Source: Commensalibacter papalotli (GTDB lineage: Bacteria; Pseudomonadota; Alphaproteobacteria; Acetobacterales; Acetobacteraceae). From it: a stretch of 32,410 bases of DNA. Shown piece after piece: positions 1 through 7,233 of the stretch. The notes beneath the pieces were generated by a model. The model did no database searches. It was given only the letters and a program-made list of their open reading frames with translations, and was not told where the DNA came from. A program made the translations under genes and the position numbers. The stretch is from the NCBI RefSeq assembly GCF_947179115.1, contig NZ_CAMXCI010000009.1, positions 1-32,410 of the forward strand, written 5' to 3'. Position 1 is the stretch's first letter. Each line of letters starts with the position of its first letter.

Positions 1-1
1 G

Positions 2-259
2 TGGAACTATATTGAAAAAGAAACTGATTGGGGCAGGCCAAAGGTTGTTCATTATTTTGAAACACAACGTGCAGACGAACATCGAGGTGGGGCTGGGATT
101 TTAACCCCGATCATTCAACGCCTGAAAATGATTATTAAATATGATCAAACAGAAATGGACGCAGCGGTTTTAAATGCGTTCCTTGTTTCCTCTTTGCTTA
201 TTTGGGGAACATTGAATATTTCAGTTTATGGGCAATGGCATTTTAGTCTGATTACATAG
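2..259 (+). pseudogene. Truncated phage portal protein (lambda-type) fragment, open at the left edge
   Basis: The frame starting at base 2 is open to a TAG at 257-259, giving 85 residues with no start inside the window. The stretch from about residue 17 (HYFETQRADEHRGG) through ILTPIIQRLKMIIKYDQTEM to DAAVLNAFLVSS has the pattern of lambda-family (gpB-like) portal proteins. In those, a 'R...RG' loop is followed by a helix that selects positions before a D..ELQAA.LNA helix. The portal would normally continue for several hundred residues, but here the frame stops after an unrelated hydrophobic tail, and no portal-like sequence is recognisable downstream. I read it as the broken end of a decayed portal gene. 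Assignment is by remembered pattern only; the family is moderately certain, the truncation clear. Confidence 0.5.
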
Positions 260-610
260 GGTGTTTTTCGGCAATCAATCTCTACGTGCTTTCCAGAATA
301 TTGAGGGGGATAGAGAAAAATTAAGAATCTCTTTGAAATCCTGCGTTGGTGGTGGGAAGGTAATGTGGAATGGATCAGGCTGCATGACACGTGGGTAATA
401 CCAGCCATGGCTATATGTATTTCAGCTTCTCGTCATTCGCGCTTTGATAGTATTAATAAAACTATTAATAAGAAAGTAATTTCAATAAATTTGTTGTTAC
501 ATTAAAGTACTGATATAATATAAATGTTGTTAAATATTTAAAACAACAAATTTAATATAATTTATAATTATAAAAAATAGTTTTTATTCAATAAAAAAGA
601 GATTAATATT
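260..610. other. Gene-free stretch with decayed sequence, then AT-rich leader of the phospholipase gene
   Basis: No intact gene is seen. An open frame at 314-505 (plus) lacks a start and encodes WWWEGNVEWIRL, then HDTWVIPAMAICIS. Its 358-448 part is related to bases 2184-2278 on the other side of the next gene. From about 450 onward the sequence is almost pure A/T, with no clear sigma70 promoter. An A/G-rich stretch at 597-602 (AAAGAGA-like) is the likely ribosome-binding site for the gene starting at 611. Confidence 0.5.
358..448 (+). repeat. Decayed direct-repeat copy 1 flanking the PI-PLC gene
   Basis: Bases 358-448 align without large gaps to 2184-2278. Both contain TAATGTGGAATG, then a TGCATGACACGTGGGTAATA or TTCATGATCCTTGGGTAATA counterpart, then a hydrophobic segment. 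Conceptual translations are NVEWIRLHDTWVIPAMAI here and NVECIKFHDPWVISVVAI in copy 2. The similarity is at protein level as well, so both derive from one coding sequence, probably a small membrane protein of phage type. Neither copy has an intact reading frame. Confidence 0.55.
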
Positions 611-2017
611 ATGGCTACAATTAGAGATAATGATGTGTATTTCAATCTTCCTTCTGGTTATAACATTGTCAGTGGTAAATACATAGTAACAGGTAGTAGT
701 GTCACTGGTGGGCAACCAAGTGATGTTCAAAAAGGATCGGTTCTTACCTGTGGAAGTGATGGTAGATTTCGCTTTAGAGTTGGACGAAAAGGGTCTGGCG
801 CTGTTGCAAATTGGTTCAATAGTCAAGTAGACACTGCCAAAAATACAACTTTTGGTCATGCTGCAGGCAGTTTAAATTTTGCCTTTATTGGAACACTTGA
901 GCTGACTATTCAAAGTAGTAAGGAAACTAAAAATTACCAATTTAGTGATGTTGTTTTGGCTCAAGGTAAGTCTGGTTCTTCTAACAATTGGTGGTTCGGT
1001 GGCAAAAATTGTGAGCGTATTGGTGATAATCAAGTAAAAATGTTAAGTGCAGATAAATCTGTGCAGCTTACATGTCAGCGTGGTGGTAATGATGTCAGTA
1101 CTGTGTTTGTTACAGAAATATCTATTAATAGAATATGGATGAAGGATATTGCTGATGATAAATATATAGATCAATTAAATATTCCAGGAACGCACGATAC
1201 ATGCACTTATACTGCAGGAGATGCAGAAGCTTTTGGTTTTGTAAAAACTCAATCTTTAGATATTTTAAGTCAATTACATGCAGGCATACGTTATTTAGAT
1301 ATACGGTGTCGTCATATTGCAGACCGTTTTACTATCCATCATGGGATAGTATATCTGAATTTAAATTTTGATAATGTATTAAATGACTGTATAAAATTTC
1401 TAAAAAATAACCCAACAGAAACGATTTTGATGCAAGTCAAAAAAGAGCATACTGAAGAGGGTAATACATCAGGACGGACTTTTTATGATACATTTAAGTA
1501 TTATATTGCAGAATATCAAAAGAGTAACCCAAATTTATTTTATTTAGAAAATACTATTCCTCGATTAAAAGATGTGCGTGGAAAAATTGTTGTGATACGT
1601 CGCTTTGATATTGATGATAATAGAATAGTATGTGGTGTTAATACTCCTTATGAAGATAATGCGACTTTTTCTGTTGATGTTGGCAATGGAACTGTAGAAA
1701 TTCAGGATGAATATGATTTTTCAAATGTAAATAATAAATGGTCCGCTATAGATAGACTCTTGAGTCAGTCAAAAAATAAAAATATGAACCAACGCCAGTG
1801 GTTTATTAATTATACGAGTGCTGCAATTAGCTTGAACGCTGGTAATGTTTTCTCTGGAGATACCCCTCGAGGGATTGCAGAGCGAATTAATCCGAAGCTT
1901 TCTTCTTACATGGGTAATAATTTGCAAGCATTTTTAGGAACAATTATTATAGATTTTCCAGAAAATCCTAGTTTGGATTCAACGGTTGATCAAATTATTA
2001 ACAGAAATTTTAAATAA
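611..2017 (+). CDS. PI-PLC X-domain phospholipase C-like protein with novel N-terminal domain
   Basis: This is a 468-residue protein. From about residue 172 it matches the bacterial phosphatidylinositol-specific phospholipase C X domain, which cleaves phosphoinositides by general acid/base catalysis. Visible equivalents of the catalytic set are His195 and Asp196 (IPGTHDT), Asp230 and Arg232 (RYLDIRCR), His244 (IHHGIVY), Lys277 (MQVKKE) and a late FLGTIIIDF strand. Residues 1-170 form a Gly/Ser/Asn-rich, beta-looking domain with NNWWFGGKNC; I do not recognise it. There is no N-terminal signal peptide and no transmembrane segment, so an exported role would need a non-Sec route. The start follows a purine-rich site by about 8 bases. 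A strong hairpin terminator follows the stop, so the gene is monocistronic. It is AT-rich and sits among phage relics, suggesting acquired cargo. The true substrate (PI, GPI or another lipid) cannot be told from sequence. Confidence 0.85.
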   Translation: MATIRDNDVYFNLPSGYNIVSGKYIVTGSSVTGGQPSDVQKGSVLTCGSDGRFRFRVGRKGSGAVANWFNSQVDTAKNTTFGHAAGSLNFAFIGTLELTIQSSKETKNYQFSDVVLAQGKSGSSNNWWFGGKNCERIGDNQVKMLSADKSVQLTCQRGGNDVSTVFVTEISINRIWMKDIADDKYIDQLNIPGTHDTCTYTAGDAEAFGFVKTQSLDILSQLHAGIRYLDIRCRHIADRFTIHHGIVYLNLNFDNVLNDCIKFLKNNPTETILMQVKKEHTEEGNTSGRTFYDTFKYYIAEYQKSNPNLFYLENTIPRLKDVRGKIVVIRRFDIDDNRIVCGVNTPYEDNATFSVDVGNGTVEIQDEYDFSNVNNKWSAIDRLLSQSKNKNMNQRQWFINYTSAAISLNAGNVFSGDTPRGIAERINPKLSSYMGNNLQAFLGTIIIDFPENPSLDSTVDQIINRNFK

Positions 2018-2029
2018 ATAATTTGCAAG

Positions 2030-2054
2030 AAGCCACCCATGACGGGTGGCTTTC
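2030..2054 (+). terminator. Rho-independent terminator after the PI-PLC gene
   Basis: A perfect 9-bp stem, AAGCCACCC (2030-2038) with GGGTGGCTT (2044-2052), closes a 5-base loop and runs into TTT. It lies 12 bases after the stop codon. Confidence 0.85.
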
Positions 2055-2608
2055 TACTTCAGAATTATGCGAACCAGTCAAAGGTGGTGTTGGTTTGTAA
2101 GGTTTTTAGAGGTTCCTAGGTGCGCGCCGATAAAGGTATTAAATGTGTTGTCGTCAAGAAAATTAATTTTTCCAGAGGTAGAAAAGTAATGTGGAATGTA
2201 TAAAGTTTCATGATCCTTGGGTAATATCAGTTGTGGCAATTAGTATCCCGATGTCGTTCGTTATCCGTGCAATTTGTGTATTGCTTAGAACATGGCGGGG
2301 GGTAATAATAGATATTTTTTATATATGAATTATAATCAGAATAATTTTCATGTAAAATATATGGCAGTGAATTTAGTTTATACAAAAAAGATGGCTTAAG
2401 AAAGTTGACTTTATTTTGTAGTATTGATAGAATTTTCTAGGAAAGAATTGTGTTCAATTATAAAAAACCAAGCATAATTTATCAATTTTTTTCTTATTTT
2501 TTGAGTGTATATAATTATTCTTATGTTATAGGATTCAAAAGGTCATACCTTTTAACAATAGCTCTTTAGTTTTGAATAATAAAAATTATAATAGGTTAAA
2601 ATTTATTA
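2055..2608. other. Gene-free, decayed AT-rich stretch before the methyltransferase
   Basis: No intact reading frame is seen on either strand. Bases 2184-2278 are the second copy of a relic repeat. The open frame after the TAG near 2178 reads NVECIKFHDPWVIS and VVAISIPMSFVIRAICVLLRTW in conceptual translation, a hydrophobic segment typical of a membrane helix. The remainder is AT-rich with no recognisable promoter. The segment looks like eroded prophage DNA. Confidence 0.5.
2184..2278 (+). repeat. Decayed direct-repeat copy 2 flanking the PI-PLC gene
   Basis: This is the counterpart of 358-448, in the same orientation. It preserves the longer hydrophobic tail, which runs on in frame to about base 2330. 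Together the two copies bracket the PI-PLC gene and its terminator. Confidence 0.55.
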
Positions 2609-3628
2609 ATGAAAATCGAAGCTGTAGATCTATTTTGTGGAGCTGGGGGGCTCACAGCTGGTTTAATTAGGTCTGGTATCAATGTAAAGGCAGGTTATGA
2701 TATAGCTGATGAGTGTCGTTTTGCTTATGAGTTTAATAATCGGGTTCCGTTCATAAATAAAGATGTAGCAGGAGTAATAGCTACAGAAATCGCGTCTTGG
2801 TATTCAAAAGGTAGTATTAGGCTTTTAGCGGGTTGTGCACCTTGCCAACCGTTTTCTACTTATAATTTGGGGAAAGACACTACTACTGACCAAAAATGGC
2901 CATTACTTTATCATTTTTCAAGATTAATTAAAGAGATCGAACCTGAATTGGTAACAATGGAAAATGTTCCTAATATTGTAAAACATAAAGTTTATCAAGA
3001 TTTTATAGCTCAATTAGAAAATCTTGGTTATATGATTTCAGCAGAGGAAGTGTCTTGTTTAAATTATGGTATTCCGCAGACACGTAGTCGTCACGTGTTA
3101 CTTGCCTCTAAGATTGGAAAGGTGGAGTTAATTCCGCCTACTCATGGTAAACCTGTGACTGTTCGTAACACAATATCAAAACTAGAACCGTTACTTGCTG
3201 GTCAAACTTCTTTAAAGGATTCACTTCATAAATCTTCGAAACTAGATGAAAAAAATCTACAACGCATCATGTATTCAAAACCAGGGGGAACGTGGATGGA
3301 CTGGCCTGTTAGTCTGCGTGCAGAATGCCATAAAAAAAAATCTGGTAAAACTTATACTTCTGTTTATGGACGAATGGAATGGGACAAGCCAGCTCCAACA
3401 ATGACAACTTTATGTTATGGGTTTGGAAATGGTCGATTTGGACACCCTGATCAAGATAGAGCTATTAGTCTTAGAGAAGCAGCTTTATTTCAAACATTCC
3501 CAGATTGTTATAAATTTACAGAATTATCCAAAGCAGTAAATTTTAGAAAAGTTGGGAGAATGATTGGTAATGCAGTGCCTGTACGTTTAGGAGAGGTTAT
3601 AGGATTATCTTTTAGGAACATTCTCTAA
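2609..3628 (+). CDS. DNA (cytosine-5-)-methyltransferase
   Basis: This 339-residue C5-cytosine methyltransferase transfers a methyl group from S-adenosylmethionine to cytosine in DNA. Conserved motifs are in canonical order: motif I FCGAGG (9-14, cofactor binding), motif IV GCAPCQPFS with catalytic Cys79, motif VI ENVP (118-121), motif VIII QTRSRHVLLAS (from 157), a target-recognition region around 185-270, and motif X GNAVP (320-324). The length is normal for a type II modification enzyme. No restriction endonuclease is recognisable beside it. Its last 24 bases overlap, tail to tail, the remnant of a HEPN nuclease on the other strand. The leader has only a weak AGG-type ribosome site. It is more AT-rich than the housekeeping genes in the window, consistent with horizontal acquisition. 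Recognition sequence unknown. Confidence 0.93.
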   Translation: MKIEAVDLFCGAGGLTAGLIRSGINVKAGYDIADECRFAYEFNNRVPFINKDVAGVIATEIASWYSKGSIRLLAGCAPCQPFSTYNLGKDTTTDQKWPLLYHFSRLIKEIEPELVTMENVPNIVKHKVYQDFIAQLENLGYMISAEEVSCLNYGIPQTRSRHVLLASKIGKVELIPPTHGKPVTVRNTISKLEPLLAGQTSLKDSLHKSSKLDEKNLQRIMYSKPGGTWMDWPVSLRAECHKKKSGKTYTSVYGRMEWDKPAPTMTTLCYGFGNGRFGHPDQDRAISLREAALFQTFPDCYKFTELSKAVNFRKVGRMIGNAVPVRLGEVIGLSFRNIL

Positions 3629-3997
3629 ATAATATTCATTTTGAAGGTAAGAATCAATACTTGAAAACAAGCTGTTAAGTAATTGAGTGGTGGATACAAG
3701 GAGTTCTGGTAACTCATTCAATGCCAATCCTGAGCTCGCTTCGTTAAAAGCTTGGTTGCCATGAGCAAGATCATTTCGTATATTTTTTATTTGAAGAATA
3801 TGTTTGCGCTCGTATGATTTATTTTTGTATGGTTTAATTTCAATACCTAATTTTTTTTGAGCCATATCGTCTATTAACTTGCAATCTATATTACCATTAA
3901 ATAGTTTTTTTTATCATACCCTTTGGTTATGATTGGAAAAAAAGCATTTTTTTTGAGCCAGAATATTACTTATATTTTCATTGCTTGATTGTGGCAT
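3605..3997 (-). pseudogene. N-terminally truncated HEPN nuclease (MAE_28990-like) with two in-frame stops
   Basis: The minus-strand frame from 3997 reads MPQSSNENIS... for 27 codons. It then meets two consecutive stops (TGA, TAA at 3916-3911) and continues in the same frame as KKLFNGNIDCKLIDDM and onward to a stop at 3605. The second part contains IRNDLAHG, the R-x4-H signature of HEPN RNase domains. 'NGNIDCKLI' followed by 'IKNIRNDLAHG.QAFNEAS' resembles the C-terminal half of MAE_28990/MAE_18760-type HEPN proteins. The family's N-terminal part, roughly 100 residues, is missing. An ATG at 3865 could still start an 86-residue protein carrying the R-x4-H motif. HEPN proteins of this kind often sit beside DNA methyltransferases or other defence genes. 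I take it as a decayed partner of the adjacent methyltransferase; residual expression of the short form is possible. Confidence 0.6.
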
Positions 3998-4376
3998 AAT
4001 GATCCCCAATAAAAAATCTATAAACTTTATGCTAATCAAATTTAAATTATTTGGCAATTCTACTACTATATATAAATAGCACTAGTTAGTTTTTTCAAAA
4101 ACTTTGGGTACGTATAAAGGTAGAAATAAATTATTTTTCATCCGTTGAAATGGTTTTTTATGCCCAAAATGTAATGCACAAAAGAAAATGCTAGTTAAGT
4201 AGGGCTTTCCTTTCATTTTCGTCAATCCGTGAAAAGGGTATTATCTTTCCCTACATCTGGAAAATTAGTTTTTATAACATTACAAAAATAGGTTTTTTAC
4301 GGTTTACCGAAAAACCTAATTACAGAGAAAAATAACACTTCAAAATTTTCATTAAAAATCAACTTAGGAAATCAAC
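3998..4376. other. Gene-free AT-rich stretch with one hairpin
   Basis: No reading frame of recognisable type is seen. The only clear structure is the hairpin at 4290-4317. Purines at 4365-4370 (TTAGGAA) precede the ATG at 4377 and serve as its ribosome-binding site. Confidence 0.5.
4290..4317. other. Hairpin: AGGTTTTT / AAAAACCT with inner CGGT/ACCG stem
   Basis: The outer arms AGGTTTTT (4290-4297) and AAAAACCT (4310-4317) enclose CGGTTTACCG, itself a 4-bp stem with a 2-base loop, leaving a short bulge of two to three bases. It could be a terminator for an upstream reader or an operator for the broken phage gene 60 bases downstream. There is no long T tract after it. Confidence 0.4.
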
Positions 4377-4891
4377 ATGTCTAACATCACAGATGGGATT
4401 TATATTCCACACCTAAAATATGAAATTTTAACCCCAGCTTTGAATCATTTGGGGCTTGGTGGTTCTCGCGCCATTAACCAGGTCACTAGCACTTTTTTGC
4501 CCGAAGGGTATGCAAGGGGGTATACTTATTCAAAGCAACTTGGTAATGGCCCAGCTGTGGGTGTGATGCAAATGGAGCTGACGACTTATAATGATGTATG
4601 GAAGAATTTCTTAAGCACTCCAAGCGCAGTCACTTGGCTGCGTTATTAAAGAATATTGCAGGAGCTTTCAATACAGATAATAATGGTATACCCAAACCAG
4701 AGGTAATAACGGGCAATATTTTCTTTGCTGCGGCTATGTGTCGTGTGTTTTATTTACGTGTTAGTGAAGCCTTACCATTGGCTAGTGATGCTACTGGAAT
4801 GACCCAGTTTCATAAGAAATATTAATACAACTCTTGATAAAGCTGATCCAGTAGCAAAAAAGACCGTTTCCAGCAGGCGATTGATGCTTAA
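4377..4891 (+). pseudogene. Frameshifted phage-type protein (putative lysozyme-like/structural gene)
   Basis: Three frames must be joined to read one protein. It begins MSNITDGIYIPHLKYEILTP. After TYNDVWKNFL (about 4615) the frame moves by -1 into KHSKRSHLAALLKNIAGAFN. That frame continues through TGNIFFAAAMCRVFYLRVSE to HKKY (about 4820). A further shift gives NTTLDKADPVAKK, and another in an A6 run gives DRFQQAIDA followed by TAA at 4889-4891. The composite, about 170 residues, has the pattern 'G..QME..TY.DVW.NFL...', '.TGN..FAAAM.R..Y.R', '.H.KYYNT.LG.' seen in hypothetical proteins of tailed-phage genomes, some labelled endolysin-like. Several independent shifts argue for decay rather than programmed frameshifting. 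The exact function is not known to me. Confidence 0.6.
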
Positions 4892-5241
4892 AACCAATCA
4901 ATACAAACTTTATATTTATTTATAGTGGCTAGCCAAGATCTGCTTTTTCTTTATCTTGTTTATAAATAATGTGCCAGAGATAAGAGAATTTTTCTATGAA
5001 TTTTATTTTTGAAATTGTTTAGATTAAATATTCTTGCAATAAAAAAACAAAGTTATGAATTGATTATTAGTTATTTTCAGCTTCGTTAGAACGTTCTTAT
5101 CGCCTTAAGGTTAAAATAGGTGATTCGATACATTAATTTTGGTGTAAAAGTTGGTGTAAATTTATTAATTTTTATCAACTTTTACCTCTTATTATCAACG
5201 TTTCGATTGTATAGGATATAAGAGAATACTGCGATTTTTAA
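4892..5241. other. Gene-free stretch between the phage relic and tRNA-Arg
   Basis: No coding sequence is recognised. Visible features are a 10-bp palindrome AGAACGTTCT at 5089-5098, two GGTGTAAA repeats (5141-5148, 5153-5160), and an inverted repeat GTAAAAGTTG (5144-5153) / CAACTTTTAC (5176-5185). It abuts the 3' end of the tRNA, the usual side for integrated elements. Confidence 0.5.
5144..5185. repeat. Perfect 10-bp inverted repeat near the tRNA 3' end
   Basis: The arms GTAAAAGTTG and CAACTTTTAC are separated by 22 AT-rich bases. The first arm overlaps a GGTGTAAA direct repeat. It lies 57 bases from the tRNA end. It may be a weak terminator or a recombinase-related site; no function is proven. 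Confidence 0.4.
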
Positions 5242-5318
5242 TGGCGGACCCGACGAGATTCGAACTCACGACCTTCGCCTTCGGAGGGCGACGCTCTATC
5301 CAGCTGAGCTACGGGTCC
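5242..5318 (-). tRNA. tRNA-Arg (anticodon CCG)
   Basis: Read on the minus strand, the acceptor arms are GGACCCG and CGGGTCC. The D arm is GCTC-AGCTGGATA-GAGC. The anticodon arm TCGCC-CTCCGAA-GGCGA places CCG at the anticodon, reading CGG codons. The T arm holds TTCGAAT. Discriminator G and CCA are encoded (CCA at 5244-5242), giving 77 bases. It is monocistronic as far as visible. Its 3' end faces the decayed phage region, so it is a plausible former integration site, but no second copy of its 3' half is present in the window. Confidence 0.95.
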
Positions 5319-5389
5319 ATTATACTGTTAAAACCGTTTAAGACGGTAATATTTCCTTTTAGAAAAAATATAAGGATCATGCAAGCGGT

Positions 5390-6007
5390 TTATTGAACTT
5401 GTTTAATCGAAGGTAAATTCCATTTAAATCTTAAGGATAATAAACGAATAGAGCTGCAGATTAAAATAGCAAGCCAAGGAGCAAGTGCAGGGCTGATAAT
5501 ATTTTTCTCTCCAAGTAGCTGAATAATCGCGCCACTAATAGCAGCAGAAGCATAAATTTCTTTGGTTAATACAGAGGGAATGGTTGTGGTTAAGGTGTCT
5601 CTTAGTACTCCCCCACCAACAGCAGTAACAACCCCTAGTAAAATGGCAAGCTCGCTACTTCCAGTAAAGAAATAGGCTTTATGAGCTCCAAATGAGGCAA
5701 AAAATCCAAGGCCGATAGCATCGAAAAATAAGGTTGGATGATTAAGCCTCAGTAACAATCTTTGAAAAAAAGCACATAAAAAAATTGATAAAATAACGAT
5801 CACTAAATATTCTATATTAACCAAACCTACAGGAGGAAAAGAACCAATACAAATATCACGAATAACCCCTCCACCACAGGCGGTAAGAAAGGAAATGACA
5901 AAGACACCAAAAATGTCAAGATTACGATTAATAGCAGCTAATGCACCACTGATGGCAAAAGCAAAGGTTCCTATTAAATCGACATAGTGGAAAAAGTCAT
6001 AATTCAT
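5390..6007 (-). CDS. UPF0126 / TRIC-like membrane protein
   Basis: This 205-residue integral inner-membrane protein is built of two homologous halves. Each carries a GGGV(I/L)RD signature: GGGVIRDI near residue 46 and GGGVLRDTL near residue 131. That, with about seven hydrophobic segments, defines the UPF0126 family (YadS/YicG-like). Family members have been linked to glycine transport and share a fold with trimeric intracellular cation channels; substrate and direction here are unknown. It follows rbsK on the same strand after 48 bases and probably shares its transcript, though no functional link is obvious. Confidence 0.85.
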   Translation of the reverse strand: MNYDFFHYVDLIGTFAFAISGALAAINRNLDIFGVFVISFLTACGGGVIRDICIGSFPPVGLVNIEYLVIVILSIFLCAFFQRLLLRLNHPTLFFDAIGLGFFASFGAHKAYFFTGSSELAILLGVVTAVGGGVLRDTLTTTIPSVLTKEIYASAAISGAIIQLLGEKNIISPALAPWLAILICSSIRLLSLRFKWNLPSIKQVQ

Positions 6008-6055
6008 ATTGGTTTTAAAGCTTTATTAAAAGTGCAAACTAGAATGCTTGTTTGT

Positions 6056-6943
6056 TTAAAACAGATCAGAACTTTCAAGTTCTTGTAACGTAGGCATTCC
6101 CCCTTGAGCCCCAGAGCGGGTGACAGATAAAGCAGAAGCTTGCAGTGCTTTTTTTATTGCCCCTTCGACACCAAGATGTAAAAAACAACAAAAAGCGCCA
6201 CAAAAAGTATCTCCTGCACCTGTGCTGTCAACTACTTTGACTGAATAAGCAGGTAAATGCTCTAATTGTTGATTTTTGTTTTTAAATAGAACGCCTTTGC
6301 TGCCCCATGTCATAATAATAGGGGGGGGGGAGTTCATGATAATATCTTCTGGAGTATTAAATTTATCATTGCCAAGCGCAATAATTTCATGCTCGTTAGG
6401 CAAAAGATAACTTATTTTGTCAGTAACTTCTTTTGGTAAAGGGCGCATAGGCGCAGGGTTAAGTACGATAATTTTATTAAGATTATGTGCAATTTTAATG
6501 GCTTTAATCTGTGCATCAAGTGGAATTTCTTGTTGCAGTAAAATAATATCGTTTTTTTCAATGAGTGAGGTAGCATGAATAATATCTTGAGGCGTAATTG
6601 TGTTATTAGCTCCATCCGTTACAATAATATGATTTTCATTTTGAGAACGTGTAATCAAGGCTGTAGCAGAAGGTTTGTCTTTTCGAATTAAAACATGATC
6701 CGTATTAATATGATGTGCCTGAAGGTTCTTAAAAAGCATATCACCAAAATTATCTTGTCCCAACGCCCCTAGCATAGTGACTTTTGCACCCAGTTTCGCA
6801 GCAGCAACAGCTTGATTATTTCCCTTCCCACCGCAGCTAACATGCAAAGGGCCTCCTAATAAGGTTTCTCCTGGTTGAGGGAAACGATCAACATCAGTTT
6901 CCAAATCAGCGTTAAGGCTGCCGATAACAAGAATGTGATTCAT
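6056..6943 (-). CDS. rbsK: Ribokinase (PfkB family), containing a C10 homopolymer
   Basis: This 295-residue cytosolic sugar kinase phosphorylates D-ribose to ribose 5-phosphate with ATP. Visible family features are the N-terminal substrate motif GSLNADLETDVDRFPQPGET, the first PfkB signature GGKGNNQAVAAAKLG (38-52), the TWGSKG strand-loop, and the catalytic anion-hole signature DSTGAGDTFCGAF, with Asp as base. Length is close to the usual 300-310. AAGGA sits upstream of the ATG in a good ribosome-site position. No ribose transporter is adjacent. An oddity is the run of ten G on the plus strand (6321-6330), which encodes Ser-Pro-Pro-Pro just before IIMTWGSKG; a one-base change there would frameshift the last third of the enzyme. 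Confidence 0.9.
   Translation of the reverse strand: MNHILVIGSLNADLETDVDRFPQPGETLLGGPLHVSCGGKGNNQAVAAAKLGAKVTMLGALGQDNFGDMLFKNLQAHHINTDHVLIRKDKPSATALITRSQNENHIIVTDGANNTITPQDIIHATSLIEKNDIILLQQEIPLDAQIKAIKIAHNLNKIIVLNPAPMRPLPKEVTDKISYLLPNEHEIIALGNDKFNTPEDIIMNSPPPIIMTWGSKGVLFKNKNQQLEHLPAYSVKVVDSTGAGDTFCGAFCCFLHLGVEGAIKKALQASALSVTRSGAQGGMPTLQELESSDLF
6321..6330. repeat. Homopolymer G10 (C10 on the coding strand) inside rbsK
   Basis: Ten consecutive G occur in an AT-rich genome, inside a reading frame. As read here the frame is intact. Such tracts are prone to slippage and to sequencing error. Confidence 0.9.
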
Positions 6944-7233
6944 GTTAAAATCCTTTGCAAGAAATAAAAATATTATTAAAATTCAATTTTAGCTTAATAA
7001 AGGCATTATAAGTAATTTTATATGAATATATTCGAACTTATCTGTCCAGTAGGTAAAAATAATTTTACTTAAAATAAAGGAATATCATGTTATGTTTGAA
7101 ATAAATATAACGAATTTATTTGAAATTTCTTTAATTTGACGTATATTAATAAACAGGATTATATTGGTGCTATTAATTATGTTTTAGCAAAGTATGATCA
7201 TTTTAAACAACTTTTATGGAGTTATAGTACCGA

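Noticed and set aside
4590..4640. Programmed -1 frameshift in the phage-type gene
   Set aside because: No X-XXY-YYZ slippery heptamer is in frame, and further breaks occur downstream, so decay is simpler.
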